Source: Dendrophyllia cribrosa
Taxonomy: Eukaryota > Cnidaria > Anthozoa > Scleractinia > Dendrophylliidae
NCBI GenBank assembly: GCA_024195265.1
Contig: JAJLRJ010000004.1
Location: forward strand, 46,463,337-46,527,336
Length of the DNA: 64,000 bases
Reading direction: 5' to 3'
This document shows, in pieces, positions 37,176-49,100 of the stretch. Below the pieces are notes generated by a model. That model did not search any database. It had not been told where the DNA came from and was given only the letters and a program-made list of their open reading frames with translations. A program made the position numbers and the translations under genes. Each line of letters opens with the position of its first letter. The first letter of the stretch is position 1.

Positions 37176-37877
37176 GTTACAAGATTTAGCTAAAACTAAT
37201 AACAACCATCGGGAAACTCTGACATACGGCCTTTTTTTCAACGGTAAGTACAAAGTTGGCATCGATTTGTATTTTTCAGTATGTACTCGTCTTTTGACAC
37301 AGTGGACACGCTACTTTTATAATTTGCGTGCGATCTCACACGCTAAGTGTACTGTGTCTTCTTGTTTTAGACGGTTAACGCGCTTCTTTGTTAGACTACT
37401 CACACTATCCGAATACTCCCAATCATCAAACCGTGAAATAACGTGCATGCAGATTCCCAAGACAATTATTCTTCAATATGCCTAATACAACGACGCCCAA
37501 GTATACGCTCCACAGCGTCTTGTTAACATCAAATTACCGCATGCAAGCGGTAAAATAGGCCCCATTTACCTAACAGTAGTATTCTTTATATTACTGACGT
37601 TAGACACAGAACTGAGAGAAAAGAACTCCAGTTTAGCACTGATCTGCAGTGGATTTGAAAACGGTTAGCTTTCATTTATTGTTGAACCCTATAAATATGT
37701 TAAAAATTACAACTCCTGTCAGCTAGCCCTCGTTGGTGTAGTGGATATGGGTATTAGTTATGAATTTCTTTCTTTTACCAAAAAAAAGGAGTTTTACTTT
37801 ATGTACTGAAATGTTCAAGTGAAAGACAAAAGCCAGTTTGAGATCAGCTCTATTTTCGTTATTTCTCAGTAGGTGAC
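37176..37877. other. Unassigned spacer
   Basis: No gene or clear element is seen. A short stretch near 37733 (GTTGGTGTAGTGGATA) resembles a tRNA A box, but no B box or tRNA fold follows. Confidence 0.35.
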
Positions 37878-37887
37878 TAGGTGGTTA

Positions 37888-39040
37888 CAGGGACCGCGCA
37901 GCATATTTTCGATTGGGGGGGGGGGGGGGGCTAAATCAAATGCCAGAGGCATTTGTAGCGCGCGCCGCGGGCGCTAGCCGTCTAGGGGGGTCCGGGGGCA
38001 TGCCCCCCCGGAAAATTTTTATAATAAATGCTCCCAGAATGGCTAAAAATGCATCCCAATATACCAGACGCAGTGAATTATTTTATTATTTATCAGGCTA
38101 ATAAATACCACCAAATTTGAACTACAATAACAAAACATCGAACACAAGGAAAATCCCAATAATTACTTTTTAGCACATTGACAAATCTAAATCAGTAAAT
38201 TTACCAAAGTTGCGAAAACGGTTTTCATTTCGTTGGACAAATTCATTCGCTACATCTAGAAGCCGAATTTTATTTGTTCTTGCCTTGTGGGTATGCAATA
38301 AAGCCACATTATTAAAACGTTGTTGGTTCATGTTCGCACGCAACCACGTTTTCACTCTCCTTGCCATGGAGAACGACCTTTCACCTGTAGCACTTGTTGC
38401 AGGATTCACCAACAGGAGTTTACAAATTACAATAACCTCACTTATCATGTGTCTCTCATGATCAGCAAGACTCTTAACCGCTTTCAAAACATCGGCAAAG
38501 CAATTAATCTGTTCATCCTTGATCAAAACTTCAAAACCATATTGCCGTAGATCATGTGAGCCTCCTGATTGCTGATAGCAGTTGGATTGTACGACCCAGG
38601 GTGACTGCAACTATACATCAGTCTTCGTTTAAGGTACTTCTCGCGATATTTGACGGAAATAGCGGAAACATGCCATTGCGCCGACATACAGTATGCCGCA
38701 CTGATTACAATGCCGTCTCCGGTGGAATGGTTATCTGAACAGATTCCCACAAGAGTTGTGGGTTTCTGATGTAAGCAAACAAGTTCAACGACTTCTATAA
38801 CAGAACTTAAGAGAAGACCTATAAGCCATGTCCTACGAACGGCCGCCATATTGCATGTCCTAAAGGAAGAAATCAATTTACCGCTTACCACAACACTCAC
38901 TGGCGAAAGTTTTCATTAATTATCGCATATCTATGAGAGCAGTAAAACAGTAATTTTTCAATTGGGTAAAATTATTTTTTTTCCCAAAAATGATTGGGGG
39001 GGCTGAAGCCCCCCCAGCCCCCCCGGCTCCGCGGTCCCTG
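37888..39040. mobile_element. hAT transposon remnant, 1.15 kb
   Basis: Perfect 11-bp inverted termini CAGGGACCGCG (37888-37898 and 39030-39040). It is flanked by GGTTA on both sides (37883-37887, 39041-39045), shorter than the usual 8-bp hAT duplication. Inside are a poly-G run (37915-37930), a GTCTAGGGGGGTCCGGGGGC motif shared with 62811-62826, and the 3' part of a hAT transposase on the minus strand. Most of the transposase is deleted. Confidence 0.8.
38170..38610 (-). pseudogene. hAT transposase, C-terminal dimerisation domain fragment
   Basis: The 146-codon frame contains NPATSATGERSFSMARRVKT (69-88), continuing WLR, and NNVALLHTHKA, the conserved C-terminal hAT dimerisation motif of the ZMYM1/TTF-type hAT proteins common in invertebrates. 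The RNase-H-like catalytic core and zinc fingers are missing. An upstream minus-strand frame at 38523-38900 carries no catalytic motif. It cannot make an active transposase. Confidence 0.8.
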
Positions 39041-39238
39041 GGTTAGCAATCAATCTCTAGAGACATAGATAACAATAGTGAAACGAACAAATGCTGGTGG
39101 ACGAACAAAAGGAGCTAATGAGAGAACTATTGTTTATGTCCACCAGCATGGCGGCGATGACGTAACATGAAAACCACCTATTGGGCCTACTTTAACCGCT
39201 TGCATGCAGTAATTTGATGTTAATTAGGCTCGCTTATT

Positions 39239-39393
39239 AGACTACGAGTAGTCCCTCCTTTTTCCTCAGGGATAGAAGAGCGAGCGAAACACGAGTGCTG
39301 TTGCTGGTGGGCTCGCGTGGGGTGATTTTCACGCGCGCTCGCGTTCGCTCGCTCTACTATCCCTGAGGAAAAAGGAGGGACTACTCGTAGTCT
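39239..39393. repeat. Hairpin MITE AGACTACGAGTAGTCCCTCC
   Basis: Perfectly mirrored arms of about 50 bp (39239-39290 and 39340-39393), continuing into GAGCGAGCGAA/TTCGCTCGCTC. The short centre is rich in CGCG. Confidence 0.75.
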
Positions 39394-39590
39394 ACTCGCT
39401 TATATGCGGTTAATTATATGCGAATCGGCATGTTTGTTATTGTAAATCGTTAGTACCCAGTCTCGTCAAGAAAGAAAGAGCAACTCCGTGCAAAAGGAAC
39501 ACGCCCTTCCCGTTCCATTTTGATTGAGGACAATTTGTCCTGTTCCTTTTGACAGGAAATTCTACCCGGTTTTTCCATTCAAAGCGCTAC

Positions 39591-39829
39591 AGGCCCCGTT
39601 TACACGGGTCCGGACAAATTTTTGCACGGACGAATTTTGTTCCTAGACCACGTGTTTACATGGATCCGTGCAAATTCTGTTACAGATTGCAGTGGTGTTT
39701 ACACGGAAACTTGCACACTTAGCCGTTCAAAAATTCGTCCAGTTCCGCCGGTCCCGTGTAAACGCAAGGTGGAACCGTGCAATTTTTTGTCTGTGCAAAA
39801 ATTTGTCCGGACCCGTGTAAACGGGGCCT
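39591..39829. mobile_element. MITE AGGCCCCGTTTACACGGGTC
   Basis: The inverted termini (AGGCCCCGTTTACACGGGTC / GACCCGTGTAAACGGGGCCT with one change) continue for about 40 bp (GTCCGGACAAATTTTTGCAC), and the interior repeats related blocks. Terminal style is Harbinger-like, but no exact 3-bp duplication is visible. Confidence 0.65.
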
Positions 39830-42540
39830 CAGAGATCACCATTACTGTTATGCAGTAACTGAAGGAATTGCCTAAACATCAAACTAAGACTGAAATGTCA
39901 ACGATTTCGTCTCTAATTTCTTGACTCTGATTTAAAACTTATAGATACTAACAAGTCATTGCGAAGTTAGAATGCGCGTGCACTCTAGCTATGAGGCAAG
40001 GAGGGACTTTATTTTGAAATTGACCGTTGATCCCGCTAGGACCGCTAAAGATCAACAGAGAATGTTTATGTGTAGCCGATTTTGTGGAAACTTGCTTTGC
40101 TTGCTGACAGTAAAGCTTAAAGGCTCGGAACTTATTGAGCTTAATTAGAAAAAAAATCTGTCGTCGTTTGATGAAAATATTCGCATTTTCTTAAAAAGCT
40201 GCCTTAATGTAACTCTTAATCGCCATTTGCACTAAAATTTAAAGTCCTGTATAATTTAAAGACTCCTTTATAATTCTACCAAACGGTTAACGCCAAACTT
40301 TTCAAGTTCTAAAGAACTTTAAACGTTTGGCAACAGTAGGTCAAAGAAGAGTTCTATTTCCCTTTAATCGTTTTCCAAATCCAAGTATTTCATAATCCAT
40401 GTGACCATTTTGAGGCCCCCGTCAAAATGTTTTGCTTGCATGATGGAAGCATGCTTCTACGGCTGCATCTCTCAAACGCGCGTGACAATTAAGGTCAATT
40501 AATTATTTTACAGGCTTCTGATATTTGCTAATTCAAAACATGTCAGAAATTCAATTATATGAAATATATATGCACAACTGTGAGGCGTACATTTTTTTAT
40601 CGATCAGGTACTGGCTGGCTACATTTACTTGATTACACTATATTAATATTACTTTTAATTTTAGTGTTTTTAATTTTATAGGTTTACTTTACGCCTGTTT
40701 GTAATTAGTATTATCGTTCTTAATTTCTACTATTACTAATTTGTATGGATTAACTTTAGATACACAGCTTCATTGTAAATAAGTATCAGCTTTATGAATT
40801 CTATGCCTAATAAAGTATCTATCTATCTATTTATGCCTCTGTTCAATTATGCTATATTTAGTTGGACAAGTGAAGATCGTATGGAAAGTTGATCGGACTG
40901 AGTGTTAAAAGGGTTGCGAGCTCAGACGCCATCATTAGAATATCAGTTAGTTTCCCATCGCCCTCAGCTCTGCCTCGTAAATTGTCCCCCGTAGAGGGCA
41001 AAAACTAAGTGAGTGAATGATTCGAAACCAGATGTTTTTCCAAAGAGAAGTTATCTTACCTATATCTTACCATTTACAATTATATACAATGCGTTTACAT
41101 TTACTATTTTAAGCACGGTCTACATGTTCAATATATATTAACTGAAATGACGCTTTTTGGAAAAGAGAGGTTAAGTTTTAAGACGTTTCAAGGAATGATT
41201 TGAAAGTCAGCTTCACTATATAAAAGATGAATACAAAGGAATTCACACCAAGAATCACCGACGCGTACTATTATGCGACAAAGGAGCTAGCCAAAATTAA
41301 ACGAGAATGCAAGTGAGAAAGATCTGGCGAGAAAACATGAGATATTGGGTTGCATTGTTGGCCGCTTGGTTCTAATTCCACTTAATAATAAACTAATCAT
41401 AACAGTCGAGAACTTAAATGTGGACACATCTTATTATTTGAACACAATAAGTAGAAGCGTAAACAACTTGTGGTATAAATTGAGGTATCTGTCGTGATGA
41501 GCGATCTGCTGTAAGAGATAATGACACATCGGCTTGTATCCCTAAAATAGGCATTAATTAGTGACTTTCATTATCTAAGCAACGTTGATACCATGCTGAT
41601 GAGTCTAACAAGGACGAAACAGATGTCCATGGCTACCGCTCCTCGGCCTCGTGAATTATGCTGAATTCGGCATTGTGTATAAACCCCTTGCCCCCTGCAG
41701 TCTCTGTTTTCCTTTACTGACGCTAAGATTTAGCTTTTTCCCAACACAGAAAACACTTCTCTGAGCTACTCCCATTGTTGTCTTATGTAACTGCTTGCTT
41801 AAACGTGGTTTTAACTAGCGACGTAAATGGGCGCGGGAACTGACTTAAGCATAAGATTAAGCGTATTAAACATCACTCATCATGTTGCGGTGACTTTCTC
41901 GACGCAGTCGTAAGAAAAAAAAAGAGCAAACACTAGCGTAGAAACTATGACTTCTTGTACTTCCGCTTATGCTTGCGTTATTTCGCACGTTTTCCATTCG
42001 ACGAAAATCTCTTTCTTGCGCTTGCACCTGCTTCGTTAGTTAAAAACCGGGCTAAAATTACGAATGACTTAGTGACTTTCTGACAACTTACTTGTTTGAT
42101 CATCGTTATAATAAATTGCCAGAAGAGAAGCACCTAATTCCTCCCATCTATGAAGTCTTGCCTGTATTGGTACGGCCGATATCAGTTTTGTTCTGAAAAT
42201 TCATTATTCATAGCAAAAACGAATATGCACCAAAACAAATGCAAATATGACACGTTACGTACACTCCCCTCTGAGCGCGGCAGAAACCGTACTGACCCCG
42301 ATTACCGTTGCGTCACAATGGAAACAGAGCAGAATGTCAACTATGAACGATTCAAAGACCTCTGATTTGCATCCTCGCTGTAGAAATATGACAGACTGAG
42401 TTAAAAATACTTGTTTTTTGTTTCGCACATGGAGAGGCTCAACTGCATATCTCTAAAGGGAAAAATTTCCGTATAATCCCATACATTTATTATGCATGCA
42501 TACTTCATTACTTATAAGGGGCGAACCATTTGACTTTAAA
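39830..42540. other. Intergenic region, nothing recognised
   Basis: No exon chain, known domain, RNA gene or clear repeat was seen. A short ATCTATCTATCT run lies near 40816-40833. Confidence 0.4.
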
Positions 42541-42562
42541 GGGGGGGGGGGGGGGGGGGGGG
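42541..42562 (+). repeat. Poly-G tract, about 22 nt
   Basis: Preceded by ATTTGACTTTAAA and followed by TGGTTGTAAG. It lies about 100 bp before a cluster of fragmentary frames. Confidence 0.75.
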
Positions 42563-42644
42563 TGGTTGTAAGATTTCTCCTTGGAAAGAATTTTTTTCCA
42601 CTGACCAACTAGGCGGATATTTTTTTTCAGTCGAAAAACGGTGC

Positions 42645-43329
42645 ATGATATATATATTTTTTTTTTTGAGATTTTCCATTGCAGGAGTTTTTTTTTTTAC
42701 TCCAATCAGGAGTGGAACAGCCCTTCTTCGGGCATTCCAGGAGTGGAAAAATGCAAATCAACAGGAAGCAGCAAAAAGGCCAATGTTGAATTCATCAAGT
42801 TTTGTAACAAATAACAAAACCGTAGTTGTCACACTTCCGCCAGCATTCCAGGGTTACTTTGGCACCAGAGACGGAGGAAAAAACATCATCGTGTCATCAG
42901 AAATGTTGAAAAAGAAATGGATGCAGTAATATGGTACGAAAATCCTCTGAACCTATTCCAAAACGCTAGTTACTCCTTTGTACTGAAGATGTGCGACTGC
43001 AAACAACATAACTTTCGCACTCAAAGGAAGTGTGAAACCTGGGCGAGAACAGAAAGACTGGACAGGCGGATTGAACTTCTCTTAGCAGTGGAAAAGAACA
43101 CAGCGGGTTGGACAGCCTACTACAAAAAAAGAGCATATATGGAACTTTCTCCTTACTATAGGAATGATATCCATCTGTGGCTGCCTTAGATGCTCAAACT
43201 GTCTGTAAAGCAGATTATGATGCCTGTGCTTCCTTTAAGGATGAGATTGACATGCTAGATGCTGCACTGAAAAAGCACGAAGATAGCTTGAGGAATGCCA
43301 TTTCAGACACACTGCAAATGAAACTGTGA
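42645..43329 (+). pseudogene. Unrecognised broken coding-like region
   Basis: Three neighbouring frames give protein-like stretches: 42645-42929 (SSSFVTNNKTVVVTLPPAFQ... to ...MLKKKWMQ), 42917-43189 (Cys/Trp-containing, with LLLAVEKNTAGWTAYYKKRA), and a third from about 43178 to 43329 (AALDAQTVCKADYDACASFK and a charged helix ending in TGA). They overlap or abut out of frame, as expected for a frameshifted gene or exons with unclear junctions; a possible acceptor (ACTATAG) lies near 43160. I do not recognise the family. It could be a decayed gene, a real multi-exon gene with misplaced junctions, or a transposon-encoded protein. Confidence 0.3.
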
Positions 43330-44237
43330 AAAAAGGTTTGTTTAATACAATAGTCTATATTAAATCTTCTCTGAAATGCATACTAATGTATCTACATGTA
43401 AATGAAATCTTGTCTCAAATGTAATATCAAATCGTCTCTCAAATGCACGCTTATTTATCTGCATGTAAATATCTGCATAAATGAAACAATAGAATGAGAA
43501 CCTTAAAAAGACTTAAGCCATCATTGATATCCATCAATCCCAATTTCATTTTCAAATGTTTTAAACTCCCATTTAAAATATATTAAGTGAAAGTGCTAAT
43601 TAACAGCCATTGGAGCGTTATGTCAAAGCAGTGAACGGACTGTATGAGAATTGGCGACAGTCCTACTGATTTCTGAAACAATTACGACAAAAGCTCGTAG
43701 GAAAATACAGCAGTAATAAGCAATCGCAGGAGCTTATCAGATCACATGAACAGAGTAGGAACATTCTGTCGCTTTTCGTCTACTACCAAACTTATCTTAG
43801 TAAGTAGGCGCTTTCAATTGAAGAACGTGGGGGAACGTACTCGACGAGATGCAAAAACAAGCATTACGACTGAAGTACTTTGAACTTTCCAAATTGATTA
43901 ACTTTCTCTTAACAAAAAAGAACTATTTTTAAAGAAGTCAGTTATTGTCTCTTTTATTTCAAGCTGGAACACCATTAACCTTTTAACAATGTTCAGCTCA
44001 GTATGGGCTTTTATCACGCCCAGCCATTTTGTATAAAAACAAAAGATTTGCCCCCCAAGCCTCGCAGTGAAAAAGTTGAGAACGAGGTTAAGCAGGGGAA
44101 AACAAAGCATTTTATTCTCCTGGGAATCAACATGGCCGCCGCGTGATAAGGGGCTCTAAACAGTGACGTTCAAAAGAAAGCCGAATTCTATAAGGTACTT
44201 CTCTATTATGTCGACAGACAGGCGAAACATTTTAAAT

Positions 44238-44509
44238 ACAGCTGTTTCGAGAAAGGTTGTCGGAAAAAAGCGTAAAAGTGCACGCGACAATCCAGAAAGG
44301 TATGGTGGGTAGTCATCCACGCTATATCCTAAAAACTCATTTATTCCAATGACCCGCCATCTAAGGTCGGCCCTGTACGGACTAGGCATCGCGGGTTTCA
44401 TGTATTTATTCGACTTATTAAAATTCATTGATCATATCCCATATTATTTGTCGGGATTGTCGCGTGCACTTTTGCGCTTTTTTCCGACAACCTTTCTCGA
44501 AACAGCTGT
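44238..44509. repeat. Inverted repeat with about 62-bp arms
   Basis: ACAGCTGTTTCGAGAAAGGT at 44238 onward is mirrored by ACCTTTCTCGAAACAGCTGT ending at 44509. The same peptide (YLSGLSRALLRFFPTTFLET) therefore appears on both strands, an artefact of the palindrome and not evidence for a gene. Confidence 0.75.
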
Positions 44510-46112
44510 ATCCCGCTCTTTCTCGCCTCGTCAAAGATCACTTCGGGTCATGTCTAATTCGTTGTTATTTGGTTTATATCAGTATAACATCAATTTATCA
44601 ATAATAATAATAATAATAATAATAATATCAAATGGACAAAAAGTTTATGCGACCTTATGCCTAAAAGTTATTTAAGCCGATTTCTTTTCAGTTGAGATTT
44701 GAAGATGCATAATTACGCAAATAAATGAATATTGATAGACGATTGATAATTTAATGAATCCTCGGAAAAAAGCTCAATACAGCAATGATTCGATTTTGCG
44801 CCCGGGGCGCTTATTTACTTTTGGTATTAGACATTCTCGTTCCTAGAGCCGCTTGGCCCGAATATAAAACAGTTTGCTTTATTTTGTGCGTGGGAACTTG
44901 AAACAGATTGATTTCAACGTGATGCCGGACTGGTTTGGGTTTGAATACCTACGCAGTCGCTTTTAGGACCCCAAAATAATAAGTCGAAAAAAAGTCGGTC
45001 CTTATAATTTCTTTCGACAATTTATGATGCCAGTCATGAAGTTGTGTGCCTCCTCTGCCGATATTTTTGGACATATCTCGGAGCGCGACTACCAGATACT
45101 AAAAATCTCACAAATTCTTAGAAAGGTTCTCCAAGGATTTGTGAGAGGCACCAGGAGGTATTTACGGTGCGGCAATGGTTAAAGGCGGCTGTGTCACCTA
45201 TTTTTAGTATCACTTTGAAAAGCCAAAAAACATGTTTGTTTCAATGGAAACCTGCAAATAATGGTCAAATTTGGTTAACTAATACTCTACGCAATATCAC
45301 GCAATTTTGTATATTTAACAATTTAACTAAATTGCTATGACAGATTTTTTTTCTAAAAGAGTATGTTAAGGATAGCGTTGGTATCTCAAAATGTGCGAAG
45401 TTTTAAAAAAATTCACCGCGAAGGAAACGCGAGAAAATCTGCATGCGGTAAATTTTGCTTATTTTTGCTTTGCTTTCGTCATAAAAAAAATCGGGAAAAA
45501 CTTCATTTTCGCGCGAAACAAACTGTAGTGTAATGTTCTGCCTTGCATGCATTCTGTCAGTTTAAATATTCGAAAATTTCTTAGGGCGTTTCTTGATTAC
45601 TTCTATAAAAAAAAACACGACTAAAACGTTTTCTATTTCTATTAGAAATTAATCTAAGGGAAAGTTACCGTATTTCTATAGAGTTATACCTGGAGTTATA
45701 TATAATTATGGCTTTGAATCAGTTCGAGTGCACGCTGGCTAAAGCGGGCTGTGCTAAATAGTACACATACCAAATCGCCTAATATTGGACTTGATTTAGT
45801 TTGTATCAATACAGCAAACACCGCACACTGTGCAAATTATGAAACGCATCCATATTTAAAAATACATTTGATAGTTTACATCCTGAACGAAATATAATTC
45901 AATAAAAACATTACTCTATTAAAGTGGTTATCGCAGCTTGGCGTTTAGCCTTACTCGGTGTCAGTTCGTGACAGGATGCATCAAAATGACCACTTAATAT
46001 TCAAATTTAAAAGTGCAGAAATTAGAAATTTTATTTTTGGACTGAGATTGGACCCTTTTCCTATTTAAATTTTTCTTTTCTTGCATAGTTATACTCTTTC
46101 CGTCTTACAGTC
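44510..46112. other. Upstream region of the JmjC gene
   Basis: A short (AAT)n run near 44600-44625 and otherwise unremarkable AT-rich DNA. The promoter and 5' UTR of the gene starting at 46113 should lie here; no certain core element was identified. Confidence 0.4.
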
Positions 46113-49100
46113 ATGACGTCTCTATACTTTTATCTCGGTTTGATTGTTGTAACGGTTTGCCTGCAGCTTGTGAGTACTGAACAACCGACGGTAAAAACAA
46201 AACGCGATTTCGCTTCGATTCCCGGCCATTTGGAAGCTCTCGGCGCAAAGAGCATAAAACATTCCCTTGAAGTTATTCAAAGTTACCCAGACCCTGAAAC
46301 GTTTTTCAAGACATACGTGGTTCCCAGTCGACCAGTTCTAATCCAGAATGGAGCGAAAATGTCGTCGGCTTTCGAAAAATGGACGGACGAATATTTTTTG
46401 TCATTCCCCGAGTCGAACGAACACAAAATTGAGGCAGAGCAGAGGAAGAAAGAGAAGCGAACTGTTCCTTCGGAGGAAATTTCATTTAGTGAATTTGTGA
46501 AGACTTACGATGAGAAGGATATTTATATGGTGAGCTCTGTCCCTACATTTATCAGGTAAGTACATAGAACAAATTTTGTGGATAATTGCGGCGAAGTAAA
46601 AATCCGGTCCTGTTGTTTCTATATTTGTTAATTATAGATACCGGATGAATAATCACTATGCTATATTGGCGTTTTAGCTTAAAATACGTACAGATGGGCA
46701 CTGCATGTTTTTTGTCTGAAGCCTGATAATTCCGCTAACGACAAACTTCAAACCAACTTCAGGGCCAAGTTGTTCGAAGGACAATTAGCGCTAATCCAGG
46801 GCGGTTAATTACCATGAAAACTCATATGTTCTGTTGACAGTTAATCCAGGATCAGTGCTAATCAGGCTTTGAACAACTCGGCCCTGTTGTCTAACTGCTA
46901 AGTATTACATTTGGTTCTAGCGTTTAAAACTTACTTCTGAAACTTAGAGTCTTTTTTACCTTTTTTGAAGATTGCGGCTTTTTCCAGCTTTCGAACAACA
47001 TGGCAACTAGGTATTTTAGCGCAAAAAGCTGAAGTACTTAACTTCTTGACTGGTTAACAATATTGCGTTTCCGAGATCAAAGTTCTAGATCATGGTAAAA
47101 AAAAAAAAAATGACGCAGGATGGACGTAAAAAATTGGCACGCGTTAGAGCAGTATTTCAATTGACTGTCGTAAAACCAAAACCAAAGTTATTAGTCTGGC
47201 ATAATGTGAACAAACAGATTTTTGTCTTCTTGAGTTTGGGACCGTTTAATAAGGAAAGTGTTCGCTTATATAGCGATTGGCTCATAAACTTCTATATTTT
47301 CCTCTAATTTTCTTGCAAAGTTATAATCGGGCAATGTAATCGGACAGTTTCACGAGCTAACCAAATGAACCAATCACATGATCATGTAGTTAGTGATGAA
47401 CTTGCATTTACTCTTTCGATTGATAAAAAGCCTTTCTTCAAATTATTCTCTTTTAATTTCTTCTCATTTTTTACATGTTAATTTGTTCTCGGAAATTGTT
47501 ATGGTTATGATTAAGTAATAATAGGACTTCGTGTCGTCCAATTCTGTCTGTAATCATACGTGATTAACAAATCGGACTCCCGCTATACACGGTCCCCCGA
47601 GTTGTTAATCACTCGTATGATTACAGACCGAATTGGACTCCACTCATGCAGTCGATACTATACTACCATTATTGATGCAGATTTTTTACACATGATAATA
47701 TAATCGACCATTCTTCTTCCTTTTAGGTGCCTGCGTCTGTTTAATTAAATACAGGTTTTCTTTACAGCAAAAGTAACATGAGAAGAAAACCTTGCGACTA
47801 ACTTGGCCGTACTGTCCCTAACAAAGGGTTAATACGGTGTCCGCTAATACCTGAATGATGAAATGAAAAAAATGTTGAATTTGACGCTGTTCATATAATT
47901 TTTCTTTACAGACGTTTCGGCAATGCTGCCTTCTTCAGGGTACAAAACTATATTGAACTTTATTGTACCCTGAAGAAGGCAGCATTGCCGAAACGTCGGT
48001 AAAGAAAAATTATATGAACAGCGTCAAATTCAACATTTTTTTCATTTCATCATTCAGTATAACGCTGCGCAGGTAATTTAAAAATTTAAATATTTATCAC
48101 TCAAGTCCGCTAATACCTGTTTGACGGTAGATCAAAATAAGACTTCGATACTAAAAATATATGTATTTACTAGATTGGGGATCGGAAGATTTAAAAAAAA
48201 AAGCCTGGACTCCTGAAATTACAATAATTTGCAATAATTTTGGGGGCTGTTGTAATAACAATAAATATAATTTTTTGTTCGGCCACCTAGGAGTGATGTG
48301 CTACTTCCTTCACCCCTGTTATGCAGAGACATCACGGAAACAGGCATGTTAACTGACGCGGTAAGCAAAATCCCTTTTATATTTCTATCCATTATATTGA
48401 ATCTACCGTAAACTGGCCATTCCCTTCCAGCTCACATTCATGACGTCACCACACGCAACTCATTCCCAGGACGTCGCGCTCGCTCGTAAGAGGAGGAGAG
48501 AGCCGTTTTACGCCCCCCGGGTCAAAAACGGTATATGAAACGGTAAGGGTTTGGACCTCGGGGCGGAGCATCCCCGTACAAAACTTTGTTGAGTACCCCC
48601 CCCCCCCCCCCCCCCCCCCCGGACGTTTTACATGGAGGAAGGAAGATTCTAGCAATAGCGAGGATCATCCTAAACTGTTACAGCGAAACAACATTTACTA
48701 TACTGTATTATCAAATACAGCTGTGGTGATCGTTTTTCCATAGCATTGTTAATGGCGTCGTAGTTGATGCTCAAACTTAGGGGTTGTCGCCCCCCAAACA
48801 TCCAGTCGAGCCACCTTAATTTCAATGGTTTACAGCATGCAGAAATGCAGTACCGGTTTTGAGGTCGGAGCGCAGTCATCAAGTATATATATATATTTCC
48901 AGTTCCATTAATTTTAAGAGGCTGCTGCTTTCCTGGAATCTCCTACCCGGGCACATTCTGATCTGTTTGCATTGGTGAGCGGCTCACTGAGTTGTCAGAA
49001 TTGATCTTGATCGACGGTTCGCTACTTCCAGCTGACTCTCCACTTTGAGTCCTGTATCTATCAAGCACCGGCAAATGGTCTCGAATCTCAGAATCGTCAT

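Larger units (their letters stand above)
37878..39180. mobile_element. TAGGTGG MITE split by a hAT insertion
   Basis: The outer parts (37878-37887 and 39041-39180) together reproduce, in reverse orientation, the uninterrupted 145-bp element at 58769-58913 (TAGGTGGTT... to ...AAAACCACCTA). The hAT remnant 37888-39040 sits 10 bp inside its left end. Confidence 0.8.

Noticed and set aside
36669..37193. Repetitive peptides with TSPLTRVKGEVK as a repeat protein
   Set aside because: They are translations of the palindromic DNA array; similar peptides arise in overlapping frames.
37733..37752. tRNA-like A box (GTTGGTGTAGTGGATA)
   Set aside because: No B box, anticodon arm or acceptor stem follows; at most a SINE scrap.
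44156..44675. Mirrored frames YLSGLSRALLRFFPTTFLET as a gene
   Set aside because: Produced by the inverted repeat 44238-44509.
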